A stretch of DNA of 52,547 nucleotides, taken from NCBI GenBank assembly GCA_051453625.1, contig JBOZIK010000001.1, positions 27,582,359 to 27,634,905 on the forward strand. Reading direction: 5' to 3'. Positions 34,902 through 45,779 of the stretch are shown here, piece after piece. The DNA comes from Welwitschia mirabilis. Its lineage: Eukaryota; Gnetophyta; Gnetopsida; Welwitschiales. Every line of letters starts with the position of its first letter. Position 1 is the first letter of the stretch. A model generated the notes under the pieces. It did no database searches. It saw only the letters and a list, made by a program, of their open reading frames with translations, and was not told where the DNA came from. Both the position numbers and the translations under genes were made by a program.

Positions 34902-36790
34902 TGCATACATACATGAAACCAAAACTGCAACACCTACATCTTCTTATCCTTCATTAGTATTCATCATTTCTGTGCTTATCAATAATCACACAACCTAGCC
35001 CAAGGAAAAGAAAGAAGATTGTTCTTAGTAGGCTCGATTCTCTCTTCGAGGATTCCAGCCTTACTACCATAACCTGTAAGACTGTTAAGGTTTTCATGTT
35101 AACAGTTATCATGGTTCTGAATCCAAAAATGGCTCTAGTATAGTAGAGAAGAATGGAAACACTGACTGTGTAGAGAAGAAGGAGGAGTCATTTTATGACC
35201 ATAGGTATTATGAAAATGTTAGCTAAAAATGTTAGTTGAAAATATGCTTCTAAACCAAAAAGTTGCTAACTTTTTCAAAATATCAGCTAAAAATGTCAGT
35301 TAACTTAAAGATACTTTTAGACTGAAAAAAGGTACATGTTTTCCTTTTTTGATGACATGTTACCCATTTTAAATCTATGGCTAATAAACACTTTAAGATG
35401 TTATTACATAACATTGAATTAAGAAAAACAAAATTAAGTAATCATAATAAAGTTTTTTTAAGGGAGAAAGGAGGTTATCATGTAGTGTTGTTATGTTCGG
35501 ATCAACATATTAAATAATAAAAGAAAAGAATATCATTTGGTTATATTCCAGTGATAATTGAAGATGATAACAACTTTCTTTTGAATACTACCAATGCTAG
35601 TTTCTTTCACATATAACAAACCAATAGATGATAAAGTCCTTTAGCTTTAATTATATGTAGTTATGATATAAATGCTTTGGGGTTTTGCAACAACTAATAT
35701 ATAAGATATGGGCAAATAAGGGAAGTTAGTTTGTAAGATTTATTATTGAAGATCATGGATCATAGTCCCATGAACATATAGTAAACAAGGAGATGTATTA
35801 GATATTCCTTGTTTTTAATTTATCTTATATTACAAAACAAGTATTTTTGTGATTCATGTCATTTAACATAGAAGAAAAGGAGAGGCATAGAAATCCATCA
35901 AAAATATTTGGTTATATTCATGCTAGTGGGAATGAAAGATGATAATGTTTTATTATTGAAGATCACAATTTACGGTTCCTTTAGTATACTACAAACAATC
36001 AGGCGATGAAATATATCCCCTATTCTACTTCTATATTATGTTAGAAAATAGGTATTCTTATGGCTTGTGATGGTCTATAATGAAGAAAATGATGGCTAAG
36101 GAATACTATTTTTGAGTGAGAAATGACTATGTCTTAAGTAATAGTAGCAAGAAAGATGACAAATAGTTCCTGTGTTAGGATGAAGTGGAAAAACAATCAG
36201 TTATTGTTGGGGGTAAAATGCATAGCTAACAAGAAGCTATTTTGGATGATAGCATGGCAATTATTTTTTGATTGAAATGTATTGTGAAATTAGAAAAGCA
36301 ATATTAGTATCCTATACCATGAATGTGGGATGAAATCTTGCAACCATTAATTGTAAAGAAAATTGGAAAAATGAGAATAAGAAAATTTGATAAATGATTG
36401 TCTCAAAATGCTAGTGGGTTCATGAGCTTGGGTTCAAAGGTTTGGTGATGAGAGCATCTTTCTTTGATGTGGAGGATTTGATGGCCATAGTAAACAAATT
36501 CAATGGACTTAAATTATGAGCTTTGGAAATTAGAGGTAGTGGACCCAGTCTTTAAGCAGACATGCATTTACTTATTTAAGGGTTAACTAAATTTGTTGCA
36601 AAGGTATAGGATGAAACTTTTGCATAGTGCTTCTAGAAAAGGATGGATAGAATCCATTAGGTCAAGACTATGATAAATTGTTCTTGCATTGTAAGTTGCA
36701 TACTATTAAACTAGAGTGAAATGAATCTATGTTTGATTACTGACAATGATTCAATATTGTTCATTCTTTAAATATCAATTCAGTTATAAT
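34902..36790 (+). repeat. Direct duplication E, right copy, with copia gag trace
   Basis: Collinear with 30147-31960 and starting exactly at the gap edge. The copia gag N-terminal trace is present near 36470-36720 (FNGLKL, then RMDRIHxVKTMIN and the CKLHTIKL-like segment) but the zinc-knuckle part is absent: after 36790 the sequence differs from the left copy. Stops and frameshifts throughout. Confidence 0.82.
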
Positions 36791-37283
36791 TCTTTTAGTA
36801 CTAATGTTCTGCATTCATCCAAACCTTAAGGAGAAAGTAGCCTTCAAAAAAGGCATATATAATTTGCTAGAAAAATAACTCTAAATGAAAAATGTTTGAA
36901 ATGTATTGAGTATAGGTCATATCACACTTCAGATGTGATTTAATAATTCACAAGAAAAAGTAGCATGAAAATACTTATTACATTATTTAATTTGAATATC
37001 CTTTTACATGGAACGATAATTTAGGGGAGGTATATTCCACTAATTGTTATGAATGCACCTGACTTGTATGTGAAGCTCTTTTCTTAATTTTTTAACCACA
37101 CAGGAGAAAGTAACATGTGTTAAATAGAAGAGAGGCCTCACCTGGTTACAACCAATTTTGATATGATATTATCTCTAATGTTTGATATGATCTCTTGGTC
37201 AACTCAATGTGATCTCCTAAGTTGTAGGAGAATATTGTAGCCTCAGGTATTACCAAGCCTAGAGTGTTATATTATTTCATGAT
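36791..37283. other. Sequence unique to the right duplication copy
   Basis: Replaces 31961-33352 of the left copy. No gene recognised. Confidence 0.35.
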
Positions 37284-37790
37284 GATACATTATTGTTCTT
37301 CAAATTGAGCATTACAAGTGTATTAGAGTATGAGAAACCTACGAAAGCCATGCATCTTAGATGCTACAACAAAAAGAGTAAGGAAGAAGGGATAGATTTG
37401 GTCTAACTAAAGAATGAAGGCATGACTTCTTCTTTACTTTAAAAGTAGTGAAACCTCAAACTTCATGCATAATCTGGCTATTACCACATGAAAGTTATTT
37501 TACCTTACCCTATAAGGAAACATTTAACACTAATAGAAAAAGAAATAAGAGGTAAAAAAATCAAAAAACACAAATAAAAAAAGAAGGAAAAAAATTTTTT
37601 TTTTACTAATAAACCTTCATTAAGGAAAAACTTTATATTTGTATGCCATGTGTGTAAATGATGACCTTAAAACTTAAGAATTTAAAGATTCCCTATCTTA
37701 TGCATTACAACCATAGTAGGGAAAAAGTTGCAACTCAAAGTTTCAAATCTTTCATCAAATCTACTTTTACAAGTTGTAACCATTTTGAAA
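37284..37790. repeat. Direct duplication E, distal segment, right copy
   Basis: Aligns with 33353-33850; ends near TACTTTTACAAGTTG where the two copies diverge. Confidence 0.8.
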
Positions 37791-38128
37791 GGAATTTTAT
37801 ACCATTTGTTGTCTAAAATCTAAATAGTAATTAATGAAAGCAAAAAATTAACTAAACTATAGATCAAGAACTAGCATAAAGTAAGCCACATAAATCATTT
37901 ACTAGCCAGCTATTCTCTTCCAATAAAATAAAACATTAGCTAGCTATATATCATTAAGCATTATCTAGATCATACATAAGTTCTCAAAAATCTTTTTCCA
38001 CATGTTAACCCAAATAAACATTATAACCCTTTACAAAAAAGAGAGGAAAAACGTAAAAGCTAATTGCAAGTTCACATTCTCAATAAATGCTAATTATATA
38101 CTTATGATTTAAAAGTCATATATTAAGG

Positions 38129-38175
<47 letters not shown>

Positions 38176-38489
38176 AATAGAGAAGAGACTTACACACAAT
38201 GGGTCAAAAGGAATAGGGAACAAAATACTTACTACTTAAAACCCTAAGATAAAGTCTAAAATATGATGGCCAAAATCAAGAATCTTGAATTCTCAGTTCT
38301 TTAAATGTTTCTCAGTAATTTCTATATAAATGTCTTTTAAATATACATAAAATAATAAAGTCCCCATAAATAAAATATTAAAATCATTCAAAGAAATAAA
38401 GCCTCATCCCTTAAGTACAAAATTAAGATTTTGATACCTTCTGCTAGATTCAAGTTTGGGAGTAAGACATTCATGCTAAAAATGTTCAT
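37791..38489. other. Unassigned AT-rich sequence
   Basis: Holds the (CA)n tract and no recognisable coding or repeat border. Confidence 0.35.
38132..38171. repeat. (CA)n microsatellite, about 20 units
   Basis: Uninterrupted CA dinucleotides ending in ATAC. Confidence 0.98.
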
Positions 38490-38900
38490 GAAGTATTATT
38501 AGGCAGCACAATTTCTCTTATATTTCTTAACTTCCTTTGATAGACATGAATTCTCTACCTTAATGGAAGCCATTTTGGTAGAATTATGACTGATAAATTC
38601 TGATTTTGATTCCAATTTTACCTCAAGACACATCAACCCATCAATTATTTTCTTTTTGTCTTCAACCTAATTTAGTAAAATTGTGTTCTCTTTTTGAAGA
38701 GAAATATTACATTTAGCAATTTTATCCAATTCTGTAAACTTTGAATTATTATTAAAAGCATCACAAATAGCTTCATACTTTGCACATTCCTCTACTAAAA
38801 ACAAATTCTTATTAAGAGAATCTTTCAATAATGACTTTATCTAAGCTAAATCCATTTTTAAACTCTTACCTTTAAGAAGTAAATGTTAGTTTTCTTAGCA
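38490..38900 (-). pseudogene. Coiled-coil coding trace, retroelement- or transposon-like (minus)
   Basis: A long minus-strand frame broken by only a few stops reads KSLLKDSLNKNLFLVEECAK, YEAICDAFNNNSKFTELDKI, AKCNISLQKENTILL, VEDKKKIIDGLMCLEVKLES and SIKVENSCLSKEVKKYKR. The dense Lys/Glu/Leu heptads predict a coiled coil. Such segments precede the zinc knuckle in some copia gags and also occur in CACTA TNPA-type proteins; neither can be chosen without a search. The first third is repeated after the gap at 40507-40600. Confidence 0.45.
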
Positions 38901-40406
38901 AACAAAGGAATGAGGAAATGTAAAAAGGATGCAAAAATTAAATGATGTAATATATTTTCTTCTGGACTAGAAACAAAGTAAGTGTTATAAACCAAACTGT
39001 AATAGACGTGATAAAGTAGTGATAATAAAAACAACCTTAAAAATAAAAACTTGTGTTTGAATCAGACCCAAGTCAAACTATTAAAAAGTAGAGGAAACAA
39101 TTGAGCTAAAGTAAAGTGGTACACAAGCAGTAACTAGTGAATATTAAGGAGAGATTTAAAAAGCACTAGTAAAGTCTAAATTTTCTATTCTTATAAACTA
39201 GGTATTACTAATAAATATTTTGATATAATACATATCCTAACTTCACACTAAATCATCATACTAGTCATAAGACAAAGCTAGGTTATGAAGTATTATGTTA
39301 ATGACTCTATAAGTGCTTATCTAAGAACTGAGATTTTAAAAAGTTTATTACCATGCATGGAAAATCTAAGGCCCTCATCACATCTTTTAACAAAAGATGC
39401 CTACAAAAAAGAAGCTTGTATTTAAACTAGTTATAACCATTACCAATTATAGGATCATCTAAATGCTTGTAAATTTTATTTTGCTAGAAATGAAAAGTTA
39501 ACAAGTATTTGACTAATAAATAATTAATATTTAATAAAAAAATGAAAGGAATGTCATCAGATGCTTTAAGCATTATCATATCTAAATAAAACTAGATAAT
39601 AAAACTCAAAAGGCAATTTCAAAAATGAAGAAGCTCAATCAACTAATAGGGACCATTCAAAATATCAATGAATTCATTAGCAAGAATCATCCTAAATATT
39701 TTATATCAAAACATCTTTAACTAAAAGTACCAATTCAAATTTCCCAAAAGAGAAATCATTTTCAGAAGTAATCAAATTATACTAATTAATATAAAAGCAT
39801 TATTCTATTTTTGAACTTATCCAACTTAAATCATAAAGAATATTTTTGACATTTATAAGAAACAATGCTATTAGTGAAGTAGCACTAAAACAAAAAGAAT
39901 AACTTTGGCACAAAAATATTCTAGAGGTAATTGGGTAGGAGAATCTTTATCGAGAAATGTGATGTATCTTGTCTACCATTCTACTTTTCTTGAACCCCCG
40001 TTTTCCTTTAATAAATAAGTGAATGAATGGATGATATTCCTATAACAAATCCACTACACTGACCCCTTAACATCTTCATGCTATCATCATAGGATACCTG
40101 ACTTAAATACCATGCATCATCCTATTCCTAGCACTCATGTTTTAGTCAATAATTTCAAACCAACAGATTCTGTTAACATGTGGTAACTAAATTCTATCCT
40201 TTTCTCAACTCCATTTTTAACATGTTTATTCTAGCACTTTGATGAGATTTTATCAAATATGCATCAGTGATATTTTTGTCTAGTTCCCTTGAATTATGTT
40301 GCATTGGTATACATCCAATGAATATGCATTTTATTCCAATGTTAAGAAGTATGGTATGTTCCCCTTCTAAATCATATCCATTTGCTTTGCTTTCATTTGC
40401 TAATTC
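38795..40406. repeat. Tandem duplication F, left copy
   Basis: About 1.6 kb aligned with 40507-42106 at roughly 88-90 percent identity, with the same gap-bounded junction: this copy stops at the gap at the position equivalent to 42106, and the next copy starts at the position equivalent to 38795. Mostly non-coding except the coiled-coil trace at its left end. Confidence 0.88.
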
Positions 40407-40506
40407 NNNNNNNNNNNNNNNNNNNNNNNNNNNNNNNNNNNNNNNNNNNNNNNNNNNNNNNNNNNNNNNNNNNNNNNNNNNNNNNNNNNNNNNNNNNNNN
40501 NNNNNN
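40407..40506. other. Assembly gap, 100 N
   Basis: Sits exactly at the junction of the two tandem copies of duplication F. Confidence 1.
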
Positions 40507-42106
40507 CTAAAATCAAATTCTTATTAAGAGAATCTTTCAATAATGACTTTATCTCAGCTAAATCCATTTTTAAACTCTTACCTTTAAGAAGTAAACGTTA
40601 GTTTTCTTGGTAAACAAAGCAATGGGGAAATGTAAAAAGGGTGCAAAAATTAAAGGATGTTATACATTTTCTTCTAGACTAAAAAAAAGGTAAGTATTGT
40701 AAAAAAAAATCCAATAGATGTGATAAATTAGTGATAATAAAAACAACCTTAAAAATAAAAAGTTATGTTTGAATCATACTTAAGTAGAACTATTAAAAAG
40801 TAGAGGAAAGAATCAAGCTAAAATAAAGTAATACACAAGCACTGACTAGTGAATACCAAGGAGAGATTTAAAAAGAACCAGTAAAGTGTAACTTTTCTAT
40901 TCTTATAAATTAGATATCTTGATATAATACATACCCTAACTTTACATTAATCATCATAGTGATCATAAGACAATGCCAAGTAGTAAAGTATTATGTTAAT
41001 GACTCTATAATTGCTTATCTAAAAACCAAGATTTTAAAAAGTTTATTGCCATGCATGGGAAAACTTAAGGCCCTCAATGCATCTTTTAACAAAATATGCC
41101 AACAAAAAACAAGCTTGTATTTAAACTATTTATGACCATTACCAATTGTAGGATCATCTGAATGCTTGTAAATTTCATTTTTCTGGAAATCAAAAGATAA
41201 TAAGTATTTGACTAATAAATAATTAATATGTAATAACCAATTGGAAGGAATATCATCAGATGCTTCAATCATTACCATATCTAAATAGAACAAGACAATA
41301 AAACTCAAAAGACAATTCCAAAATGAAGAAGCTCAACCAACTAATAGGGGTCATTAAAAATATTAATGCATTCATTTGCAAGTGTCATCCTAGATTTATT
41401 ATATCACAACATCTTTGACTAAAAATGCCAACCCAAATTTCCCAAAAGAGAAATCATTTTCAGAAGTAATCACAATTATACTGATAAATATAAATGCATT
41501 GTTAGGTTTCTAAAATTGTCTAGCTAAAGTCATAAAGAATATTTTTAATATTTATAAGAAAGAATGCTATTAGAGAAGTAGCACTAAAACAAAAAGAATA
41601 ACTTTTAGACAAAAATATTCTAGAGGTAGCTCAGTGGGAGAATTTCTATTGAGAAATGTGGCATATCTCATTTAGCATATTACTTTTCTTGAACCCCTCT
41701 TTTCCTTTAATAAATAACCAAATGGATGAATGGTATTCTTGTAATGAATCTACTACACTAACCCCTCAACATTTTCATGCTATCATCATAGGACACCTTA
41801 CTTGAATACCATGTACCATCCTATTCATAGCATTCATGTTCCATTCAATAATTTCAAGCCAACGGATTCTATTAACATGTGTAACTAAATTCTACCCTTT
41901 GTCTAACTCCATTTTTAACATGTTTATTCTAGCACTTTAGTGAGATTTGATCAAACGTGCATTAGTGCTATTTTTATTTGATTCCCTTTTATGTTGCATC
42001 AATATACATCTAATGAATATGCCTTTTAGTCCAACATTAGGAAGGATGGGATGTTTCCCCCTCCTCAATCATTTTCATTTGATTTGCTTTCATCTACTAA
42101 TTCCCT
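40507..42106. repeat. Tandem duplication F, right copy
   Basis: See 38795-40406. Substitutions are scattered, so this is an old paralogous duplication rather than two near-identical alleles. Short open frames in it are not conserved between the copies. Confidence 0.88.
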
Positions 42107-43690
42107 AATTATTAACTAAATTTCACTATGACTTATTATCTAAGTTTGAGCACATAAATTTTTCTCATCATGCTTACCCCAATTCATCCATTTTAAAACA
42201 TGTACCTCACTAAAATACTTCTTTTTCTTCCCATGTGATTTTTTATTTTTCTCATTCACACCGTCTATTAGTGGTCAGCATGTTTTCTTCTCTACTAAAA
42301 TGGATAGAATGTTATTCCTTCTTACATGTCAGATTTGTCAAATAGCCATCTCCACTATAAAGAATTAAACACAAAAAAAAATATTACTCTTTTGAGATGA
42401 CCAACAATCTTCCTTTTTTCTTAAGTTGGGCATTTCACGATTTGTTAGTCCAATTGCACATTCTATTCTTCTTAGTGGTAGATAACCATGCCTTCTCCTC
42501 TGACTCATGTGTTTTCTTAACAATAATGTATGTAAGCATTTCATTCTTCTCCTCTCACTCAGCCCTTTATTCCTAATGTATGTTGCTATAAATAACTCAT
42601 CTATGCAGTGCATTCATATCAAGCTTAATAATCATAATTTTTTATCCATAAAAGCCCCTTGTAAGCAAATCATTTTACCTACTTAACAACATATGTTATG
42701 ATATTTTATTAGATAAAGAATATTTTTGATTGGCCATTTGTGGAAATGGCTAATATAAGAAAAAATAACTTTGGGACAAACCAATATCTATAAGAACATA
42801 TCCTTCTCTCTTTTCTTCAACCACCATTTTTGCTATAAAATCCTTCATTTCCCATAGTATTGCCTCTTGAATCTTTAGCCAAGCCAAATCTTATGCCCAA
42901 AATGCAATAAAATATTTTATCTACTTGAAATTAGACTTCTAAAATTTATTTTCTCTTTTCCTAAAAAAGAGGAAGTCATTTATTTTGAAGTTATGTACAT
43001 GGCATTTATTATATCAAAAATAAGAACATCTCACCAAATGATGAAAAGTTCTATAGATCCAACTACCTTGGCTGATCTGTTATGAAGACATTTATGTACT
43101 CTTAAATTCAGAAACTTGGGTACCAACAAAGATTTAGCAATAATTTCCTTCTAATTCCTGAAACCTAGATGTATATCTTTGTTAAACTTTTGAAAGAAAC
43201 ATCAAAAGTTTTAGCTGGAAATCTTACAGGAAACAATTGACAATCAATATGATAGTGATAAATATAACCTTTGACCTTCAATCCCTACCTGCAATCACTG
43301 GTTTTCAAAGTCTGACCACCAACGGCACTGAAATTAAAGGTAGAATCTTTGAAAATGCTAGCACACCCATCATACTTTTAAGTATTATTTTCTACATTAT
43401 AGTTCTGAAAAATATTTTTAAATGCTTGACTAATCAAATCTTCTTCAAATTCTTGCCTTGTCATTCGATGCTCCTTTTTCTTGAGTCTCGTATAAGTTTT
43501 CATGTGGTTGTGGTTGCCATGATATTCCATAAATATTTTCTTTAATTTACAAGAACTTCCTGTGCACACATCAACAAGCTGCAGCATTAGGGCAAATGAA
43601 ATGTGTGAAGTAAAACTGAAGCACGTGAAATGTAAAAGGATGTCTCTTTTTATGTAAAGCAACTAAACTATTTAAGAACTGGGTTTTTTT
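42107..43690 (-). other. CACTA interior with unrecognised minus-strand open frames
   Basis: Two minus-strand frames stand out. At 42365-42613, 82 codons are Arg-rich (SERRRMKCLHTLLLRKHMSQ, RRRHGYLPLRRIECAIGL). At 43378-43662, 94 codons include VDVCTGSSCKLKK, MEYHGNHNHMKTYTRLKKKE and MTRQEFEEDLISQAFKN, followed by traces such as FNFSAVGGQTLKTSD. They are next to the right end of the CACTA element and could be remains of an element gene, but no TNPA/TNPD motif is visible. A weak plus-strand frame overlaps the second. Called unrecognised. Confidence 0.3.
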
Positions 43691-43704
43691 TAATTTTTTT
43701 TTGC

Positions 43705-43850
43705 ATTGTTTTTAAGGTGTTTATTTTAAACAAATGCCTGAAAAGGATCTCGAATAGCTCTTTTTTTAAGGCTTTTATTATAATAAATGCCTTAAAATGC
43801 TTTATACTTAAAGTACTTATTAAAATAAATGTCTTAAAATCTTATATTTC
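43705..43850. repeat. Right subterminal repeat array of the CACTA element
   Basis: Four to six AAATGCCTTAAAA/TTTTTAAGG words next to the right terminus, fewer than at the left end, as is common for this asymmetric family. Confidence 0.82.
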
Positions 43851-43858
43851 TCATAGTA

Positions 43859-43861
43859 AGC
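43859..43861. other. Right target-site duplication (AGC)
   Basis: Pairs with AGG at 29164-29166. Read with the flanks it restores TTAGCTATTTAACATTTC on the minus strand, in frame through the DUF547 sequence. Confidence 0.75.
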
Positions 43862-44760
43862 TAATGCATTGAGAAGGTATCCATCCATATTGATCACAGC
43901 CTTTCACATAAAGGCAATCATCATATGATGATTAATTGGAATCCCTTACTTAATAAGAGCATTTACCATGTAAGCATTATATACATTGATTCAAAATGCT
44001 AACTTCTATTGAAGATTCATGCCCTATAAAGTAATAGTACTTAATTTTTCAGTAAGGAATCTTAATTTCTTTATTATACTAGAGGATTTTGAATCTGAGT
44101 CATGTTGATGAAACTAGCTCTTATATTAAGGACCAACATCTTTAGGATTATAATTAAGATAGATTCTTTATGAATCTTGTGAGTCATCTATGGAATATCA
44201 CCTTCATGGTTGGGACTTCCTTTTATGTTCAAATATCGAGTAAGCAGTGGTAGATATGTAGTCAAAGCTACATTGCATTCTAAAATAAGGCTTTGCTTCT
44301 TTGGCTTTAAAAATGATACATAATAAGCATTTTACTATTTCTTTAGAACGTTTGCTAGCATTCCTAGTTTTTAAATCCTTGAAGTAAAACTTTACATGCA
44401 ATCTAGATTACAATTACAAGTTATAAGATCATGTTCTACATGTGCTTTCAATGATTATTGTGTTCTTATTTCCTTGCCTTCTACTGAATAAGGTAGCCTT
44501 TTAGGTGCAATTCTTGGTTTTGAAACTCAAAAAATAGAATTTTGCATATTTGTGATTCTATACAACTAATTCTCTTTACCATGATTAATATCAAATGAAC
44601 CTAGATTATTTTGTAATGTTTTTAATTATTTTATGTTATCTTTTATAAATTTATTATTAAGGGAATTCTTTAATGATTTCATGATTTTAGTTAAAGAGGT
44701 AGAATAATGATTTCATAATCAAATATAAGTATTACTTTTCTTTTTCTTATCCCTAATACT
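43859..44760 (-). pseudogene. DUF547-family pseudogene, copy 3, 5' portion
   Basis: The longest copy. The minus-strand order is a leucine-zipper-like start (TKIMKSLKNSLNNKFIKD), LPYSVEGKEIRTQ, SLKAHVEHD, NASKRSKEIVKCLLCIIFKA, NYNPKDVGP, IKKLRFLTEKLSTITL, [19 protein letters not shown], GIPINHHMMIAFM, VINMDGYLLNALA. It breaks at the CACTA target and resumes at 29166. The architecture (N-terminal coiled coil, EEIVKC segment, DUF547 domain) is that of plant MIP1-like DUF547 proteins. No introns are evident over segments that normally occupy several exons. Dead by multiple stops. The N-terminal part is absent from copies 1 and 2, which are therefore partial duplications. Confidence 0.82.
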
Positions 44761-44974
44761 TATGGAGCAACATCAATGGAGTGCTCCATTATAGTGGGAA
44801 GTAGATTTCCTATACAAAATCTCTTTTATTATGTCCTCATGGACTAGGTAGCTCTAACTTGTTAGCCGCAAACTAGTCAACATTATTAATAGAATCTAGT
44901 TACCTTTTTGATAATGAAATGTAGAGAGATTCTTGATACAATCCTTGAATAATTTATTCTTCCAATCAAATAAC
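44761..44974. other. Spacer between DUF547 and spermidine synthase pseudogenes
   Basis: Expected position of the spermidine synthase C-terminus, but no convincing match was seen. Confidence 0.35.
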
Positions 44975-45510
44975 TTCCTCCTTTAACATAACTTTAACTA
45001 ATTCAAAGAAAATTTCTTTGAAAAGTTTATCTATTGGGCTAATAAAATCTAAAGAATCTACAATCACCACATCATATTTCCTTTTGGGAGAGTCCTTTAG
45101 AAATGCTACTCCATCACCAACATGAATAGTAGCTTCGAAATCCATAGTAAGGCTAGAAAGAATTGTTCAGAGATATTTATAAATTATATTCACATCATCA
45201 ATTTCACATATGTTAATATGCTCCATGGGCTATTCCTAAATACTTCATGAAGTCCTCCACCATCTCCACCACTTGTAACAAGCACATTTTTGACAGTTGG
45301 ACTAGAGAAAAGGGGAAGATGGGGTATCATCTATTGATAGGAATATTCATTCTTTTCAATCAGCTAAATGATACCTTAAAATATAAGGACTGTGTCATAA
45401 ATTACTGATTGAAACATCATTACGTCTTGATACTCTAATTGACTTTGATATAAGATTTTCTCCACTTTTAAGGAATCAACCTCACTAGGCCACATGAAAC
45501 TAACTTTAAT
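44975..45510 (-). pseudogene. Spermidine/spermine synthase pseudogene
   Basis: Minus-strand reading: VSFMWPSEVDSLKVEKILYQ, LEYQDVMMFQSVIYDTVL, LIEKNEYSYQ, MIPHLPLFSSPTVKNVLV, SGGDGG, a frameshift after NSPW, then HINICEIDD, ATIHVGDGVAFLKDSPKR, KYDVVIVDSLDFISPIDKLF. These follow plant spermidine synthase in order, including the GGGDGG decarboxy-SAM-binding loop (45254-45271) and the YDAIIVDSSDPIGP segment (45040-45078). The enzyme transfers an aminopropyl group to putrescine. Here stops and a frameshift abolish it, the first residues and the C-terminal third are missing, and no introns appear although plant genes of this family are multi-exonic, so it is probably a processed or captured copy. 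Confidence 0.87.
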
Positions 45511-45779
45511 CAAAGGATATGAAGGTTAGGCTTTACTTATGTATCCATGGCATATATAGAGAGCTTACAATCAAAAGAAGAAGAAGAATGGGTGCTTACA
45601 TTCTCTCATTTTGAGTGCCACAAAATTGTTTAAAAGAGGAGCATTGCTATGTATGTTGATCTTACTATTATGTTCTTTACCAGAGAGGTAACAACCACCA
45701 TGAACTACTACAATGTCCTGGAATCCTGGAATGCTTTATTATAAAAGCCATGAAGAGATAAGATGGAAAGATTATCAAT
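45511..45779. other. Unassigned spacer
   Basis: Expected 5' side of the spermidine synthase copy; nothing recognised. AATCCTGGAATCC-type duplication near 45720. Confidence 0.35.

Larger units (their letters stand above)
29167..43858. mobile_element. CACTA (En/Spm) DNA transposon, about 14.7 kb with nested insertions
   Basis: The left end is TACCACAAGAAATTT and the right end, reverse-complemented, is TACTATGAGAAATAT. Both are decayed forms of the CACTACAAGAAA terminus of En/Spm elements, differing mainly by transitions. Inside each end lie arrays of TTTTAAGGCATTT and its complement, the subterminal repeats to which the element's own protein binds in the family. A 3-bp duplication (AGG/AGC) flanks it, and the interrupted DUF547 pseudogene reads through in frame once the element and one copy of the target are removed. 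No clear TNPD (Transposase_21) domain was recognised, so it may be non-autonomous or too decayed. Two 100-N gaps and nested copia sequence lie inside, so true length is unknown. Confidence 0.88.

Noticed and set aside
42365-42613. Arg-rich 82-codon frame considered as a DNA-binding transposase part
   Set aside because: No catalytic or zinc-finger motif could be recognised; kept only as an unassigned trace.
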